Positions 25,742 through 35,901 of a DNA stretch of 57,976 nt are shown here, piece after piece; positions within the stretch are counted from its first letter, which is position 1, and each line of letters starts with the position of its first letter. This DNA comes from an uncultured Prevotella sp. (GTDB lineage: Bacteria > Bacteroidota > Bacteroidia > Bacteroidales > Bacteroidaceae), in NCBI GenBank assembly GCA_900322095.1, contig ONYS01000017.1:1-57976 (forward strand), given 5' to 3'. A program made the position numbers and the translations under genes. The notes under the pieces were generated by a model. That model ran no database searches and was not told the DNA's origin. It was given only the letters and a program-made list of their open reading frames with translations.

Positions 25742-28381
25742 TTATTCATTATTGTCGTTGTCAGAGGGTTCTTCTTCACCTTGAGGCGTCTCGGAAGTCT
25801 CTTCAGCATTCGGCTCATAGGCCTGCGCGAGCGACTCAGCTGTATTGTCAGCCTTTATCTCCTCATTCTGATGTGCCCACTTTGCGCGGCTTTCTTCCTC
25901 GACAGCAGCCTCCAATTCGGAGCTCATCACCTTGCAGACGCTGGCAATCACATCGTTTTTCTTAGTGAGATTGATGAGACGAACTCCCTGTGTGTTTCTG
26001 CCCATTACGCGGACATCGGCCACAGCAAGTCGGATGACGATACCACTCTTGTTGATGATCATCAAATCATTCTGATTCGTAACATTCTTGATGGCTACCA
26101 GACGACCGGTCTTGTCGGTGATGTTAAGCGTGCGAACGCCCTTTCCTCCTCTGAAGGTCTTGCGATAATCCTCCACTTCGGAGCGCTTGCCATAACCTTC
26201 CTCACTGACAACCATGACGGTTTCTGTCTCCGGATCATTGACGACAATCATTCCAACCACCTCATCGTCCTTTCCACTGAGTGTCATTCCCTTCACACCG
26301 GTTGCCATACGTCCCATCGGACGAATATCAGACTCGTTGAAACGACAAGCACGACCGTTGCGATCAGCCAGGATAATCTCGTTATGACCATTTGTAAGAC
26401 GTACGTCTACAACCTCATCGCCTTCATTCAGGGTGATGGCTCTCACTCCGTTGGAACGTGGACGTGAGAACTGTTCGAGGACTGTCTTCTTCACGATACC
26501 AAATTTAGTAGCGAACACCACATAATGGTTATTGATGAATTCCTCATTGCCCAAGCCACCGCCACGAAGACGCAGCATAGCATTCACAGAATCGTCGCTC
26601 TCAATATTGAGGAGGTTCTGTATGGCACGTCCCTTGGAATTCTTCTCTCCTTCAGGGATATCATAGCAATGGAGCCAATAGACAACACCCTTCTTCGTGA
26701 AGAACAGCATCGTCTGATGCATCGTGGCCGGATAGATAAACTCTGTAAAGTCTTTCTCACGTGTCTGAGCGCCCTTAGAGCCAACACCACCACGCGACTG
26801 CTCACGGAATTCGCTCAGAGGAGTACGTTTGATATATCCCAGATGGCTCACTGTGATCACGACCGGGTCGTTGGGATAGAAGTCCTCCGCATTGAATTCA
26901 TGCTCGTCGGGGATGATCTGTGTACGACGCTCATCGTTGAACTGCTGTTTTACAGCCAGAAGCTCATTCTTCATCACTTCCTTACATTTCTCAGGATCAT
27001 CAAGAATAGACTGCAGTTCCTCGATATTCTTCATCAACTCATCAAACTCAGCATGCAACTGCTCCAAACGCAAGCCTGTGAGCTGAGAGAGACGCATATC
27101 TACAATGGCCTTACTCTGAAGGTTATCAAGATCGAACCGCTTTTCCAAATTGGCCTGAGCCTCAGAAGGAGTCTTGCTGCCACGGATGATATGGACAACT
27201 TCGTCGATATTGTCGCAGGCAATAATCAAACCTTCCAAAATATGGGCGCGCTCTTTGGCCTTACGGAGTTCAAATTGCGTACGGCGAATCGTAACATCAT
27301 GGCGATGCTCTACAAAATACTTCACGCAGTCTACCAAGCTCAACAAGCGAGGACGTCCCTTCACCAAGGCAATACAATTGACAGAGAACGAACTCTGCAG
27401 TGCCGTCATCTTGAACAATTTGTTAAGGATGACATTGGCATTGGCGTCTTTCTTCACATCAACGACGATACGCATACCTTGACGGCCTGTCTCATCGTTT
27501 ACATTTGAGATACCATCCAGCTTGCCTTCCTTCACCAAATCGGCAATATACTCGATAAGCTGACGCTTATTGACTCCATAAGGTATTTCGGTGACAACAA
27601 TTTTGTCATGACTTTCGCCTGCTTCGATCTCTACCTTGGCACGCATGACGATACGGCCGTGGCCTGTCTCATAGGCTTCCTTAACGCCCTTCAGTCCATA
27701 GATATAGGCACCAGTAGGGAAATCAGGAGCAGGAATAAAGCGCATGAGTTCGCTGCTGGTGATAGACGGATTATCGATAAAAGCACAGCAACCGTCGATG
27801 ACTTCCCCCAAGTTATGGGTAGGAATATTTGTAGCCATACCTACAGCGATACCGTTGCCGCCGTTTACAAGCAGGTTCGGTATCTTGGTCGGCATCACCG
27901 ATGGCTCCTGAAGAGTGTCATCGAAGTTGTTGACCATGTCTACGGTCTCCTTGTCAAGGTCGTCCATCGTACTCTCTCCAATTTTGGAGAGGCGGCACTC
28001 CGTATAACGCATTGCTGCAGGAGAATCACCATCGACAGAACCGAAGTTACCCTGACCGTCAACAAGTTTATAGCGCATGTTCCAATCCTGTCCCATACGC
28101 ACCAAAGCTCCATACACAGAGCTGTCACCATGAGGATGATATTTACCCAAGACCTCACCAACAACACGTGCACATTTCTTGTAAGGCTTGTCGCTGGTGT
28201 TGCCGATTCCCATCATACCATACAAGATACGACGATGAACAGGCTTGAATCCATCCCTCACATCGGGAAGGGCTCTTGCCACAATCACGGACATCGAATA
28301 GTCAATGTAGGAGGATTTCATCTCCTCCTCAATGTTGATCTTCAGAATTCTGTCCTGATCAATTGTCTGATTATTATCCAT
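25742..28381 (-). CDS. gyrA: DNA gyrase subunit A
   Basis: GyrA cuts and reseals DNA in the A2B2 gyrase that introduces negative supercoils. The catalytic tyrosine is Y126 (AMRYTECRLSKIG). The N-terminal cleavage domain is complete, and the C-terminal beta-pinwheel carries a GyrA-box-like QSRGGVGSKG. An acidic tail ends the 879 residues. In the quinolone region (HPHGDSSVYGALVRM) the residue equivalent to E. coli S83 is Ser (S87), while the D87 position is Gly (G91). Confidence 0.97.
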   Translation of the reverse strand: MDNNQTIDQDRILKINIEEEMKSSYIDYSMSVIVARALPDVRDGFKPVHRRILYGMMGIGNTSDKPYKKCARVVGEVLGKYHPHGDSSVYGALVRMGQDWNMRYKLVDGQGNFGSVDGDSPAAMRYTECRLSKIGESTMDDLDKETVDMVNNFDDTLQEPSVMPTKIPNLLVNGGNGIAVGMATNIPTHNLGEVIDGCCAFIDNPSITSSELMRFIPAPDFPTGAYIYGLKGVKEAYETGHGRIVMRAKVEIEAGESHDKIVVTEIPYGVNKRQLIEYIADLVKEGKLDGISNVNDETGRQGMRIVVDVKKDANANVILNKLFKMTALQSSFSVNCIALVKGRPRLLSLVDCVKYFVEHRHDVTIRRTQFELRKAKERAHILEGLIIACDNIDEVVHIIRGSKTPSEAQANLEKRFDLDNLQSKAIVDMRLSQLTGLRLEQLHAEFDELMKNIEELQSILDDPEKCKEVMKNELLAVKQQFNDERRTQIIPDEHEFNAEDFYPNDPVVITVSHLGYIKRTPLSEFREQSRGGVGSKGAQTREKDFTEFIYPATMHQTMLFFTKKGVVYWLHCYDIPEGEKNSKGRAIQNLLNIESDDSVNAMLRLRGGGLGNEEFINNHYVVFATKFGIVKKTVLEQFSRPRSNGVRAITLNEGDEVVDVRLTNGHNEIILADRNGRACRFNESDIRPMGRMATGVKGMTLSGKDDEVVGMIVVNDPETETVMVVSEEGYGKRSEVEDYRKTFRGGKGVRTLNITDKTGRLVAIKNVTNQNDLMIINKSGIVIRLAVADVRVMGRNTQGVRLINLTKKNDVIASVCKVMSSELEAAVEEESRAKWAHQNEEIKADNTAESLAQAYEPNAEETSETPQGEEEPSDNDNNE

Positions 28382-28824
28382 TATCTATTACAGTTGTTTT
28401 TCGCTTAAATCGCTGTAGAGGCCTTTTTTTTGTCTTCTAAGCGATTTTACCTCTGTTTCAATGTGTAAAATTAATAAATTTCTTCGAGACTGGAAACGTT
28501 TTAGAAAGGATTTTTCGCTATTATGAAGAATTTAAAGAAATCGAGCCAACAAAGGCTAGCAAGAACGAATAAAAACAGATTTTCTTAACGAAAACAAACG
28601 TATTTAACCGTATTCCATAAAGCCAAGATTTTCCTAACAAGCTAACGAAAACAATACAAATCAAACTTCTTCACGCAGGGGAAATCAAGGACTGCAGTCC
28701 ATCATAGAATACCGGAAGACTGCAAGAGAGCACGAATAAAAACAAACAGATTATCTCTGTAGTTTATACCTGTGACCCAATCATCATTTTAACTGAAATT
28801 CAAACAGGAATGAATTAATTTTGT
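28382..28824. other. AT-rich intergenic region upstream of gyrA and trmB
   Basis: No gene or clear gyrA promoter is seen. ACGAATAAAAACA occurs at about 28566 and CACGAATAAAAACA at about 28729, a weak direct repeat. The remainder looks like ordinary divergent leader sequence. Confidence 0.5.
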
Positions 28825-28832
28825 TATCTTTG
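28825..28832 (+). promoter_or_regulatory. -7 element for trmB
   Basis: TATCTTTG matches TAnnTTTG. The trmB ATG lies about 110 nt downstream, leaving room for the 14-codon ORF at 28849. Confidence 0.6.
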
Positions 28833-28848
28833 CGGAGAAAAAAGAAAT

Positions 28849-28893
28849 ATGAAGAATATTAAAGCCAGAGTGGCTAGGTCTTTACTCTTTTGA
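28849..28893 (+). CDS. Possible 14-residue leader peptide before trmB
   Basis: An ATG about 10 nt after the predicted transcription start opens a frame encoding MKNIKARVARSLLF. It is the first start codon in the trmB leader and ends 53 nt before trmB. The peptide is basic and has three leucines and no run of one amino acid. No terminator hairpin follows, so attenuation is not evident. Confidence 0.25.
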   Translation: MKNIKARVARSLLF

Positions 28894-28946
28894 AACAGTT
28901 CTTTTTAATACACTTACAATAATAATATTCAAACAATTAGCAAATA

Positions 28947-29717
28947 ATGGGCAAAGGAAAATTAGCGAAATTCGCCGAGATGGAAACTTTCCGCAACGTT
29001 TTTCAATATCCCTACTCAGTAGTGGACAATGTTCCCTTCACAATGAAAGGGCATTGGCGCGAAGAATATTTTCATAACAACAATCCAATTGTATTGGAAC
29101 TCGGTTGTGGCAAAGGGGAATACACAGTTGGATTGGGAAGCAGATACCCTGACAAGAACTTCATCGGCGTGGACATCAAAGGCGCCCGAATGTGGACTGG
29201 GGCCAAACAGGCTTTGGAAAAGAACCTGCCCAACGTGGCCTTTCTACGTACAAGCATAGAAATCATCGACCGCTTCTTTGACACTGATGAAGTACAGGAG
29301 ATTTGGCTGACGTTCTCTGACCCACAAATGAAGAATCCGCGAAAGCGACTCACTTCCACTTACTTTATGGAACGCTATCGCCGCTTTCTCGTCGACCGTG
29401 GAATCGTTCACCTAAAGACAGACTCCAATTTCCTTTTCACCTACACATCGTACATGGTAGACAATAACCAACTGCCCCTGCTCTTCAGGACTACTGATCT
29501 CTACCACGAGGAAGGACTGGACGAGGAGACACGGGATATTCTTTCAATCCATACTTACTATGAACAGATGTGGATTGACCGAGGTCTGAATATTAAATAT
29601 CAAAAGTTTCTCTTGCCCCACAACGGTACACTCACAGAACCCAACGTCGAAATACCTATGGATGAATACCGCAGTTATCACCGCTCAAACAATAGTGGTG
29701 CTTCAACAAGTAAATAG
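28947..29717 (+). CDS. trmB: tRNA (guanine-N7-)-methyltransferase
   Basis: TrmB methylates G46 in the tRNA variable loop using SAM. The SAM-binding motif [16 protein letters not shown] lies near residues 49-64, with [10 protein letters not shown] following. The substrate and catalytic segment [13 protein letters not shown] is present, a variant of the usual FPDPWPKxRH motif. The length of 256 is normal for Bacteroidales. It is convergent with rpsP across a shared terminator. Confidence 0.93.
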   Translation: MGKGKLAKFAEMETFRNVFQYPYSVVDNVPFTMKGHWREEYFHNNNPIVLELGCGKGEYTVGLGSRYPDKNFIGVDIKGARMWTGAKQALEKNLPNVAFLRTSIEIIDRFFDTDEVQEIWLTFSDPQMKNPRKRLTSTYFMERYRRFLVDRGIVHLKTDSNFLFTYTSYMVDNNQLPLLFRTTDLYHEEGLDEETRDILSIHTYYEQMWIDRGLNIKYQKFLLPHNGTLTEPNVEIPMDEYRSYHRSNNSGASTSK

Positions 29718-29765
29718 CAGAAAAACGTTAACAATACAGACCATTGGTACCAGCAAAACGGCAAC

Positions 29766-29807
29766 CAACAAAAAAGCCGAAAGCAGCAGCTTTCGGCTTT
29801 TTTGTTG
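29766..29807. terminator. Bidirectional trmB/rpsP terminator
   Basis: A perfect 19-bp inverted repeat with a four-base loop: arm 29766-29784, whose G/C part is GCCGAAAGC, and arm 29789-29807. A6 and T6 tracts flank the GC core, so it works for both convergent genes. Confidence 0.9.
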
Positions 29808-29821
29808 ATGAACCGTAAGGA

Positions 29822-30364
29822 TTAATCCTGAGCAGGTGCTTCAGCCGTTTCACTCTCTGCTTCAGCAGCCTTTGCAGCTTCAGCCTCTGCTTTTGCAGCA
29901 GCCTCAGCGGCCTTCTTGTCAGCCACCTTCTTAGCCACAGCCTCATTAATTTTCTTCTCAGCCTCAAGTTCCTTTGCAGCAGCTTCCTTACGAGCCTTTG
30001 CAGTTGCATCCTTTACGGCGATAAGCTTCTGATCCTTACCAGCCTTCCATGCATCGAACTTCTTCTGACAAGCCTCTGCATCGAAAGCGCCCTTCTTCAC
30101 ACCACCGCGGAGGTGCTTCATCAGGTATACACCCTCACCTTTAAGAATATTGCGGACAGTGTCTGTAGGCTGTGCACCGGTCTCAACCCAATAAAGTGCA
30201 CGATCGAAATTCAAATCTACGGTAGCAGGATTGGTGTTCGGGTTGAATGTACCAATCTTCTCGATAAATCTACCATCACGTGGTGCTCTCACGTCGGCGA
30301 TCACGATGCTATAAAAAGCATAACCTTTACGACCGCCACGCTGCAATCTGATTTTTGTTGCCAT
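29822..30364 (-). CDS. rpsP: 30S ribosomal protein S16 with long Ala/Lys/Glu tail
   Basis: The first 85 residues are canonical S16 ([20 protein letters not shown]). The protein continues to residue 180 with a low-complexity helical tail rich in Ala, Lys and Glu. S16 in most bacteria is 80-90 residues, and long tails are usual in Bacteroidetes. The tail's role is unknown; it may contact rRNA or form a coiled-coil at the solvent side. The gene has its own -7 element and shares the terminator with trmB. Confidence 0.95.
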   Translation of the reverse strand: MATKIRLQRGGRKGYAFYSIVIADVRAPRDGRFIEKIGTFNPNTNPATVDLNFDRALYWVETGAQPTDTVRNILKGEGVYLMKHLRGGVKKGAFDAEACQKKFDAWKAGKDQKLIAVKDATAKARKEAAAKELEAEKKINEAVAKKVADKKAAEAAAKAEAEAAKAAEAESETAEAPAQD

Positions 30365-30422
30365 TTAATAATATAAATTTTGTTGGTTTGAATTTTATGC
30401 CAAGAACTCGTCTTAGCGGGCG

Positions 30423-30430
30423 CAAAGTTA
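30423..30430 (-). promoter_or_regulatory. -7 element for rpsP
   Basis: The minus strand reads TAACTTTG, giving a leader of about 50 nt. It lies just downstream of the atp operon terminator, so rpsP is transcribed separately. Confidence 0.6.
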
Positions 30431-30446
30431 CAAAAATTTTATCAGA

Positions 30447-30484
30447 AAAAGCCCCTTCACTTATTAAAAAGAGAAGGGGCTTTA
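30447..30484 (-). terminator. atp operon terminator
   Basis: On the minus strand AAAGCCCCTTC and GAAGGGGCTTT form a long stem followed by a T-run, about 60 nt after the atpG stop codon. Confidence 0.88.
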
Positions 30485-30544
30485 GAATTTTAACACAAAT
30501 TACATATCGTATTGTTACCAACCCGATATATAAAGGACCCTGTT

Positions 30545-31510
30545 TTATCGTGCCTGTCCACCGACTATATCAAGCAGTTCGCTTGTGATAGCCTGCTGAC
30601 GGCTCTTATTGTACTGTAAGTTCAGATCACGGAGTATCTCATCGGCATTGTCTGTAGCGGTCTGCATAGCCACCATACGAGCGGCATGCTCCGATGCGTT
30701 GCTGTCGAGTAACGCCGTATAAACCATGAGGTGAAGAAGTTTTGGTACAAGCGTACTTAAAACTGTCTCCAAATCGGGCTCCACGATGAAGTCATCATTG
30801 ATGACATGTCCAGCTATCTCCTTACCTTCAACGTTTTGTCCTTTATTGCGAAGATATTCCTGAGCCTTGGCCGTAACGACATTCGACGAAAGGTCGCGGT
30901 CGTTAAGAGCGCCCAATTCATGCTCCAGATCTATAGGAAGGAAGTCACGCCGCAGAAGAATTTGAGAGCCTGCGCTCTTGAAATGATGGAATATGAGTTC
31001 CACCTTATCAATTTCTCCCTTAGCATACTTCTGCATCAACTCTGAAGCAATCTTTGAACACTCACCGGCATTGGGCTTGTCGGCTATTTCAAGGAAAGGA
31101 CCTTCAAAAGGAATGCCCAATTTCTTCACCTTCTCTGCAACCTTGCGTCCCACGGGGTACACCACAATGTCCTTGACACCTTGCGACCGATATTCATCAA
31201 TGGCTTTCTGCATCATTTTGATGACATTGGCGTTGAAACCTCCGCAGAGAGAACTGTTGGACGAGAAAACTACCAATGCAACTCTGTTGACGGAAGTATG
31301 CCCCGTATTGAACTGCGTCTGCACATCCGGAACACTGATTAAGAAGCTCTTGAGAATATGCTCCAGCAAATTTTCATAGGGCAACATGTTCTGTATTGCA
31401 GTCTGCGCATGGTGCAGTTTAGATGAGGCCACCATCTTCATAGCACTCGTAATCTTACGCGTGCTGTTGACACTGGCGATTCTTGTTTTGATTTCCTTTA
31501 GAGAAGGCAT
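30545..31510 (-). CDS. atpG: F1Fo ATP synthase subunit gamma
   Basis: Gamma is the rotating central stalk of F1. The conserved N-terminal helix is clear (IKTRIASVNSTRKITSAMKMVA), as is the C-terminal helix (NLQYNKSRQQAITSELLDIVGG). At 321 residues it is longer than the E. coli protein (about 287), with the extra length in the middle domain. It is last in the operon, 6 nt after atpA, and is followed by the terminator. Confidence 0.95.
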   Translation of the reverse strand: MPSLKEIKTRIASVNSTRKITSAMKMVASSKLHHAQTAIQNMLPYENLLEHILKSFLISVPDVQTQFNTGHTSVNRVALVVFSSNSSLCGGFNANVIKMMQKAIDEYRSQGVKDIVVYPVGRKVAEKVKKLGIPFEGPFLEIADKPNAGECSKIASELMQKYAKGEIDKVELIFHHFKSAGSQILLRRDFLPIDLEHELGALNDRDLSSNVVTAKAQEYLRNKGQNVEGKEIAGHVINDDFIVEPDLETVLSTLVPKLLHLMVYTALLDSNASEHAARMVAMQTATDNADEILRDLNLQYNKSRQQAITSELLDIVGGQAR

Positions 31511-31516
31511 AGGCGA

Positions 31517-33103
31517 TTATGATTTAAACTGTCCAGCAACATTGGCCATGACCTCAGTGATGACCTTTGTACAGTTGTCGTCAATTTTACCGGCTGCAAG
31601 AGTATCGATAACATCTTGATGCTCGTTGCGCATGTGCTCCAAGAACTGATCCTGGCAACTGCGAACCGAAGTGACGGGAACGTCATGCATCAATCCATGA
31701 ACACCGCAATAGATGATGGCAACCTGCTCGCCTACCGGCATAGGACTATACTGAGGCTGGATGAGCAACTGGTTGTTTTTACGACCGCGGTCCAGGGTCA
31801 TGGCAGTCACGGGATCCATATCGCTTGAGAACTTAGAGAAGGCTTCAAGCTCACGATACTGAGCCATATCAATCTTCAATGTACCGGCAACCTTCTTCAT
31901 ACTCTTGATCTGAGCGGAACCACCCACACGTGAAACGGAGATACCCACATTGATGGCCGGACGGAAGCCCTGGTTGAACAGGTCGGTCTCAAGATAAATC
32001 TGACCATCGGTGATAGAGATCACATTCGTAGGAATGTAGGCAGAAACGTCGCCAGCCTGTGTCTCAATAATAGGCAGAGCCGTCAGTGAGCCACCACCCT
32101 TCACATGACCTTTCATGCATTCAGGCAGATCGTTCATTTGCTCTGCAACTTCCTGCTGATCGTTGATACGGGCAGCACGCTCAAGCAAACGAGAGTGAAG
32201 ATAGAACACATCACCAGGATATGCTTCACGACCGGAGGGACGACGCAAGATCAGTGACACCTCACGATAGGCAACAGCCTGCTTTGACAAGTCATCATAG
32301 ACAACAAGAGCAGAAAGACCACGGTCACGGAAATACTCGCCGATAGCAGCACCTGCGAAAGGTGCATAATATTGCAAGGCGGCCGGATCAGCGGCAGTAG
32401 CGCTCACAATGATTGTATAGGGCATAGCGCCATGCTCTTTCAGAGTCTGAACAAGAGCGGCAACAGTAGAAGCCTTCTGACCGATTGCCACATAGATGCA
32501 ATATACAGGCTTGCCCTGTTCGTAAAGAGATTTCTGGTTGATGATCGTATCAACGGCAATGGCCGTCTTACCAGTCTGGCGGTCACCGATAATCAACTCA
32601 CGCTGTCCACGGCCAATAGGAATCATGGAGTCGACAGCTTTAAGGCCTGTCTGAAGCGGTTCTTTCACCGGTTGGCGATAGATAACGCCCGGAGCCTTGC
32701 GGTCCAGCGGCATCTCGAAGGCTCCAGTAAGGTCTATGTCTCCCTTTCCATCAATGGCTTGGCCAAGAGGATTGACTACGCGGCCGAGGAAGTTGTCGTT
32801 CACACGGATGGAAGCGATATGATGAGTACGCTTTACCTTCTGTCCTTCCTTGATGCCAGCCGTTGGGCCAAGGAGCACGCAACCGACATTGTCCTCCTCC
32901 AAGTTCATCACGATGGCCATAGTGCCATTCTCAAACTCAAGAAGTTCAGATGCCTCAACATTGCGCAGGCCATAGACACGAGCCACACCATCCGCAACGG
33001 TGAGTACGGTACCCACTTCGTCGAAAGACTCGGCCTGGTTGATGCCTTGAAGTTCCTTTAGCAGAACCTCAGACACTTCGCTTGGTTTAATTTTATCTGA
33101 CAT
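31517..33103 (-). CDS. atpA: F1Fo ATP synthase subunit alpha
   Basis: Alpha is the regulatory nucleotide-binding subunit of the F1 hexamer. The Walker A motif is GDRQTGKT (residues 173-180), and the alpha signature ([10 protein letters not shown], about 380) is present. The 528-residue length is normal. It lies between atpH and atpG with short gaps. Confidence 0.97.
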   Translation of the reverse strand: MSDKIKPSEVSEVLLKELQGINQAESFDEVGTVLTVADGVARVYGLRNVEASELLEFENGTMAIVMNLEEDNVGCVLLGPTAGIKEGQKVKRTHHIASIRVNDNFLGRVVNPLGQAIDGKGDIDLTGAFEMPLDRKAPGVIYRQPVKEPLQTGLKAVDSMIPIGRGQRELIIGDRQTGKTAIAVDTIINQKSLYEQGKPVYCIYVAIGQKASTVAALVQTLKEHGAMPYTIIVSATAADPAALQYYAPFAGAAIGEYFRDRGLSALVVYDDLSKQAVAYREVSLILRRPSGREAYPGDVFYLHSRLLERAARINDQQEVAEQMNDLPECMKGHVKGGGSLTALPIIETQAGDVSAYIPTNVISITDGQIYLETDLFNQGFRPAINVGISVSRVGGSAQIKSMKKVAGTLKIDMAQYRELEAFSKFSSDMDPVTAMTLDRGRKNNQLLIQPQYSPMPVGEQVAIIYCGVHGLMHDVPVTSVRSCQDQFLEHMRNEHQDVIDTLAAGKIDDNCTKVITEVMANVAGQFKS

Positions 33104-33147
33104 GTTAGTATTTTTGTTTTAATTGTAATAGAACGCGTCGCAGCATT

Positions 33148-33684
33148 CTACTTTTTCAACTGTGAGAGTATCGTCTGAAGCTTGTGCTTTACACTGGCAT
33201 CCAGACGATAAGTATCATACTCCAAGATGAAGCCTCCGATAATCGAAGGATCCACCTCTGTATTGAACTCTACAGAGCCATTAGTTTTAAGCTCTACCAT
33301 CTTGCGCATCTTGTCCTCTGTTTCAGGAGATACAGGCACAGCAGTGGTGAGCTTTCCACGGATGATATTCTTAGTCTTCCGATAAAGCGTGATATACGAA
33401 GCAGCCATGAACTGCAGGGTGCTCTCCCGGTCATCTTCAAGAACGAGTTGCAGGAAACGTTTCACCAGGCCGGTGACTTCGCCGCCGCAAGCGACTTCCA
33501 GAATATGCCGCTTTTGTTCCTTCTGCAACATAGGATTGTCCACAGTCTGGCGCAGTTCAGGCACTTGCAGATAACTGTTGTACAGATTCTGCATGTCTGC
33601 GTAAACCTTGTCTTCAATCTTCTGCAGCAGGGCACTCTTGAGGAGAGCGCGAGCATATCGAACCGATATTACACCTAAGTCCAT
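33148..33684 (-). CDS. atpH: F1Fo ATP synthase subunit delta
   Basis: Delta joins the peripheral stalk to the top of F1. The N-terminal helical domain (ISVRYARALLKSALLQK) and the C-terminal signature (PSIIGGFILEYDTYRLDASV) are typical. Its length is 178. The presence of atpH argues against a strict N-ATPase identity for this operon, since N-ATPase clusters lack a delta gene. Confidence 0.93.
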   Translation of the reverse strand: MDLGVISVRYARALLKSALLQKIEDKVYADMQNLYNSYLQVPELRQTVDNPMLQKEQKRHILEVACGGEVTGLVKRFLQLVLEDDRESTLQFMAASYITLYRKTKNIIRGKLTTAVPVSPETEDKMRKMVELKTNGSVEFNTEVDPSIIGGFILEYDTYRLDASVKHKLQTILSQLKK

Positions 33685-33692
33685 AAGCGTCG

Positions 33693-34199
33693 TTATTTTG
33701 CTTTGTTTTCAGTTTGAACCTCATCCAACAATTTGTCAATGAGTTCCATCTGCTTGTCGTTGGTCGAAAGTTTCTCGCGTACAATCTTCTCAGCGATTTT
33801 CACGCTGAGGTCGGCCACTTGAGAACGGATCTCGCGAATGGCATTCTGCTTCTCCATCTCAATTTCCGCTTTTGCTTCGGCAATGATCCGGTCAGCTTCT
33901 GCTTTTGCCTTGTCCTGAGCTTTCGCAACGATTACTTCGCGAGTGTCGGTAGCTTCCTTCAATATTGAAGCCTGTTTCTCGCGAGCTTCCTGCAGAATGG
34001 ATTCACCTTCCTTCTGAATATTCTCAAGTTTCTCTGATGCCTCGTGAGCTTTTCTCAGGCTCTCGTCGATATACTCCTTGCGGTCCCTTACCATCTTGGT
34101 AACGGCAGGGAAGCCCCATTTCCAGAGTATCAACAAGACAATGAGGAAGACGAGGGTCATCCAAAAGAGAAGACCTGTGCTCGGCATTAATAAATCCAT
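33693..34199 (-). CDS. atpF: F1Fo ATP synthase subunit b
   Basis: The 168-residue protein has one N-terminal membrane helix (LLFWMTLVFLIVLLILWKWG) and a long charged coiled-coil stalk of Ala, Glu and Lys, as expected for the dimeric peripheral stalk. It sits between atpE and atpH. Confidence 0.94.
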   Translation of the reverse strand: MDLLMPSTGLLFWMTLVFLIVLLILWKWGFPAVTKMVRDRKEYIDESLRKAHEASEKLENIQKEGESILQEAREKQASILKEATDTREVIVAKAQDKAKAEADRIIAEAKAEIEMEKQNAIREIRSQVADLSVKIAEKIVREKLSTNDKQMELIDKLLDEVQTENKAK

Positions 34200-34228
34200 A
34201 CGCAGCGATGTTATTATGCTGGAATGGA

Positions 34229-34480
<252 letters not shown>

Positions 34481-34519
34481 TTAATTTGTTATTTATTAAT
34501 TTTTCTTGTTTGTTGTTGC

Positions 34520-35596
34520 TTATTCTCCTTTTGCTCTAGCCAAACCGATAAAGGTAGCCGAAAGCATGGTAAATACCATAGACTGGATGAAGCACACCAG
34601 TAATTCAAGGCACATCATGAATACACTCATCAGCACACTGACCAGCGACATGCCAACAATCATGGCAATACCGTCGGAGACGACGAGGAAAATGATGCAC
34701 GTAAGGGCCAAAGCGATGGCATGACCTGCCATCATATTGGCGAAGAGTCGAATCATCAAGGCGAAGGGCTTGGTAAAGATTCCGATGAACTCAATGAAAG
34801 GTATCAATGGGATCGGAGCTTTCAGCCACGTGGGAACATCAGGCCAGAAAATATCCTTCCAATAATGCTTCGTGCCACTGAACTGTGTAATGATGAACGT
34901 GCACAATGCAAGGAAGAAAGTCACTGTGATGTTGCCCGTAACGTTACCGCCACCCGGAGGGAAGGGTACAACGCCCATGAGATTACAAGTGAAGATAAAG
35001 AAGAAGCACGTCAAGAGATAAGGAGAATACTTTTCATAGCCCTCTCCCACTCCAGGCTTGACAATGTTGTCTTCCACATAGGTGATAAGCATCTCCATAA
35101 AGCCGACGAATCCTCCAGGAGCTGCGTCGCTCGCCTTGTGGCGGCGGGCCCAGCGTGCCGGAATGAGAATGCAAATCAGCAATAATATGGCATCGATGAA
35201 AAGCACCGCAACAGTCTTTGTGATAGAGATGTCGAACGGTACAACTTCTTTGCCATCGGATTGAAGCTCCACAATTTTGCCAGCATGTTCGCCCGTATTG
35301 GCTATGGCCAGATTGAAGGGGCCATGGCGATAACCTTTGGAGTCTGCCTCTTCTGCAAACTGAGAAGAGCAGAACAAATGCCATCCTGTTGAGCTTTTCA
35401 CAATGATGGGAAGATTGATAACGATAGCCTTGTCACCGATGTTGGTGACATGCCAGTCGTAGGAGTCCTTGATATGGCCCAGAACTATTGAGCTTGGGTC
35501 AAAATCGCCGGACTTCTGATCTGCCGCACTCAAAGGAAGCGCCAGCAGCATGAGCAATGCCATGCAGAGCAGCTGTTTTAAATGTTTCATTACCAT
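34520..35596 (-). CDS. atpB: F1Fo ATP synthase subunit a
   Basis: Subunit a forms the proton half-channels. The essential arginine is R283 (MIRLFANMMAGHAIA). The 358-residue protein is longer than the E. coli form (271) because of a signal-peptide-like start (MKHLKQLLCMALLMLLALPL after Met3) and a periplasmic domain of about 90 residues before the first channel helix, a layout common in Bacteroidetes. Its start codon directly follows the stop of the 90-residue membrane protein gene. Confidence 0.95.
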   Translation of the reverse strand: MVMKHLKQLLCMALLMLLALPLSAADQKSGDFDPSSIVLGHIKDSYDWHVTNIGDKAIVINLPIIVKSSTGWHLFCSSQFAEEADSKGYRHGPFNLAIANTGEHAGKIVELQSDGKEVVPFDISITKTVAVLFIDAILLLICILIPARWARRHKASDAAPGGFVGFMEMLITYVEDNIVKPGVGEGYEKYSPYLLTCFFFIFTCNLMGVVPFPPGGGNVTGNITVTFFLALCTFIITQFSGTKHYWKDIFWPDVPTWLKAPIPLIPFIEFIGIFTKPFALMIRLFANMMAGHAIALALTCIIFLVVSDGIAMIVGMSLVSVLMSVFMMCLELLVCFIQSMVFTMLSATFIGLARAKGE

Positions 35597-35869
35597 CTAA
35601 TGTTTTAACGTAAGCGTCACCACCATCATCACGCCATACATGGCCATAACCATAATGACGAACTGACGGCTCGACGTCATGTCGTTAGTAAGCAGTATGT
35701 AGCATAATACCAAAGTAGCAGTGAGCAGAAAACGAATCGTGGCCAACACAAGATAGAAACGTGGAAGCAGACTCGCATCATGCTTCTTCACCACGTCATA
35801 TCCTTTAACCCAAACAAGTCCTAATATCAAGAAATACAGGAATGTAAGGAATATCGTTATACCACTCAT
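35597..35869 (-). CDS. AtpR/AtpI-like small membrane protein of the atp operon
   Basis: The 90-residue protein has three membrane helices (about 5-22, 38-60 and 68-87), with R37 and R46 at or within the second. It lies between atpC and atpB, where N-ATPase operons carry atpQ and atpR; AtpR is a three-helix protein whose arginines contact the c-ring carboxylates. Placement, size and buried Arg suggest an AtpR- or AtpI-like assembly factor for the c ring. I infer this from position and topology, not clear sequence similarity. Confidence 0.65.
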   Translation of the reverse strand: MSGITIFLTFLYFLILGLVWVKGYDVVKKHDASLLPRFYLVLATIRFLLTATLVLCYILLTNDMTSSRQFVIMVMAMYGVMMVVTLTLKH

Positions 35870-35901
35870 TTAAGATTCTTCTCAACCTCTACTACGCTTG
35901 T

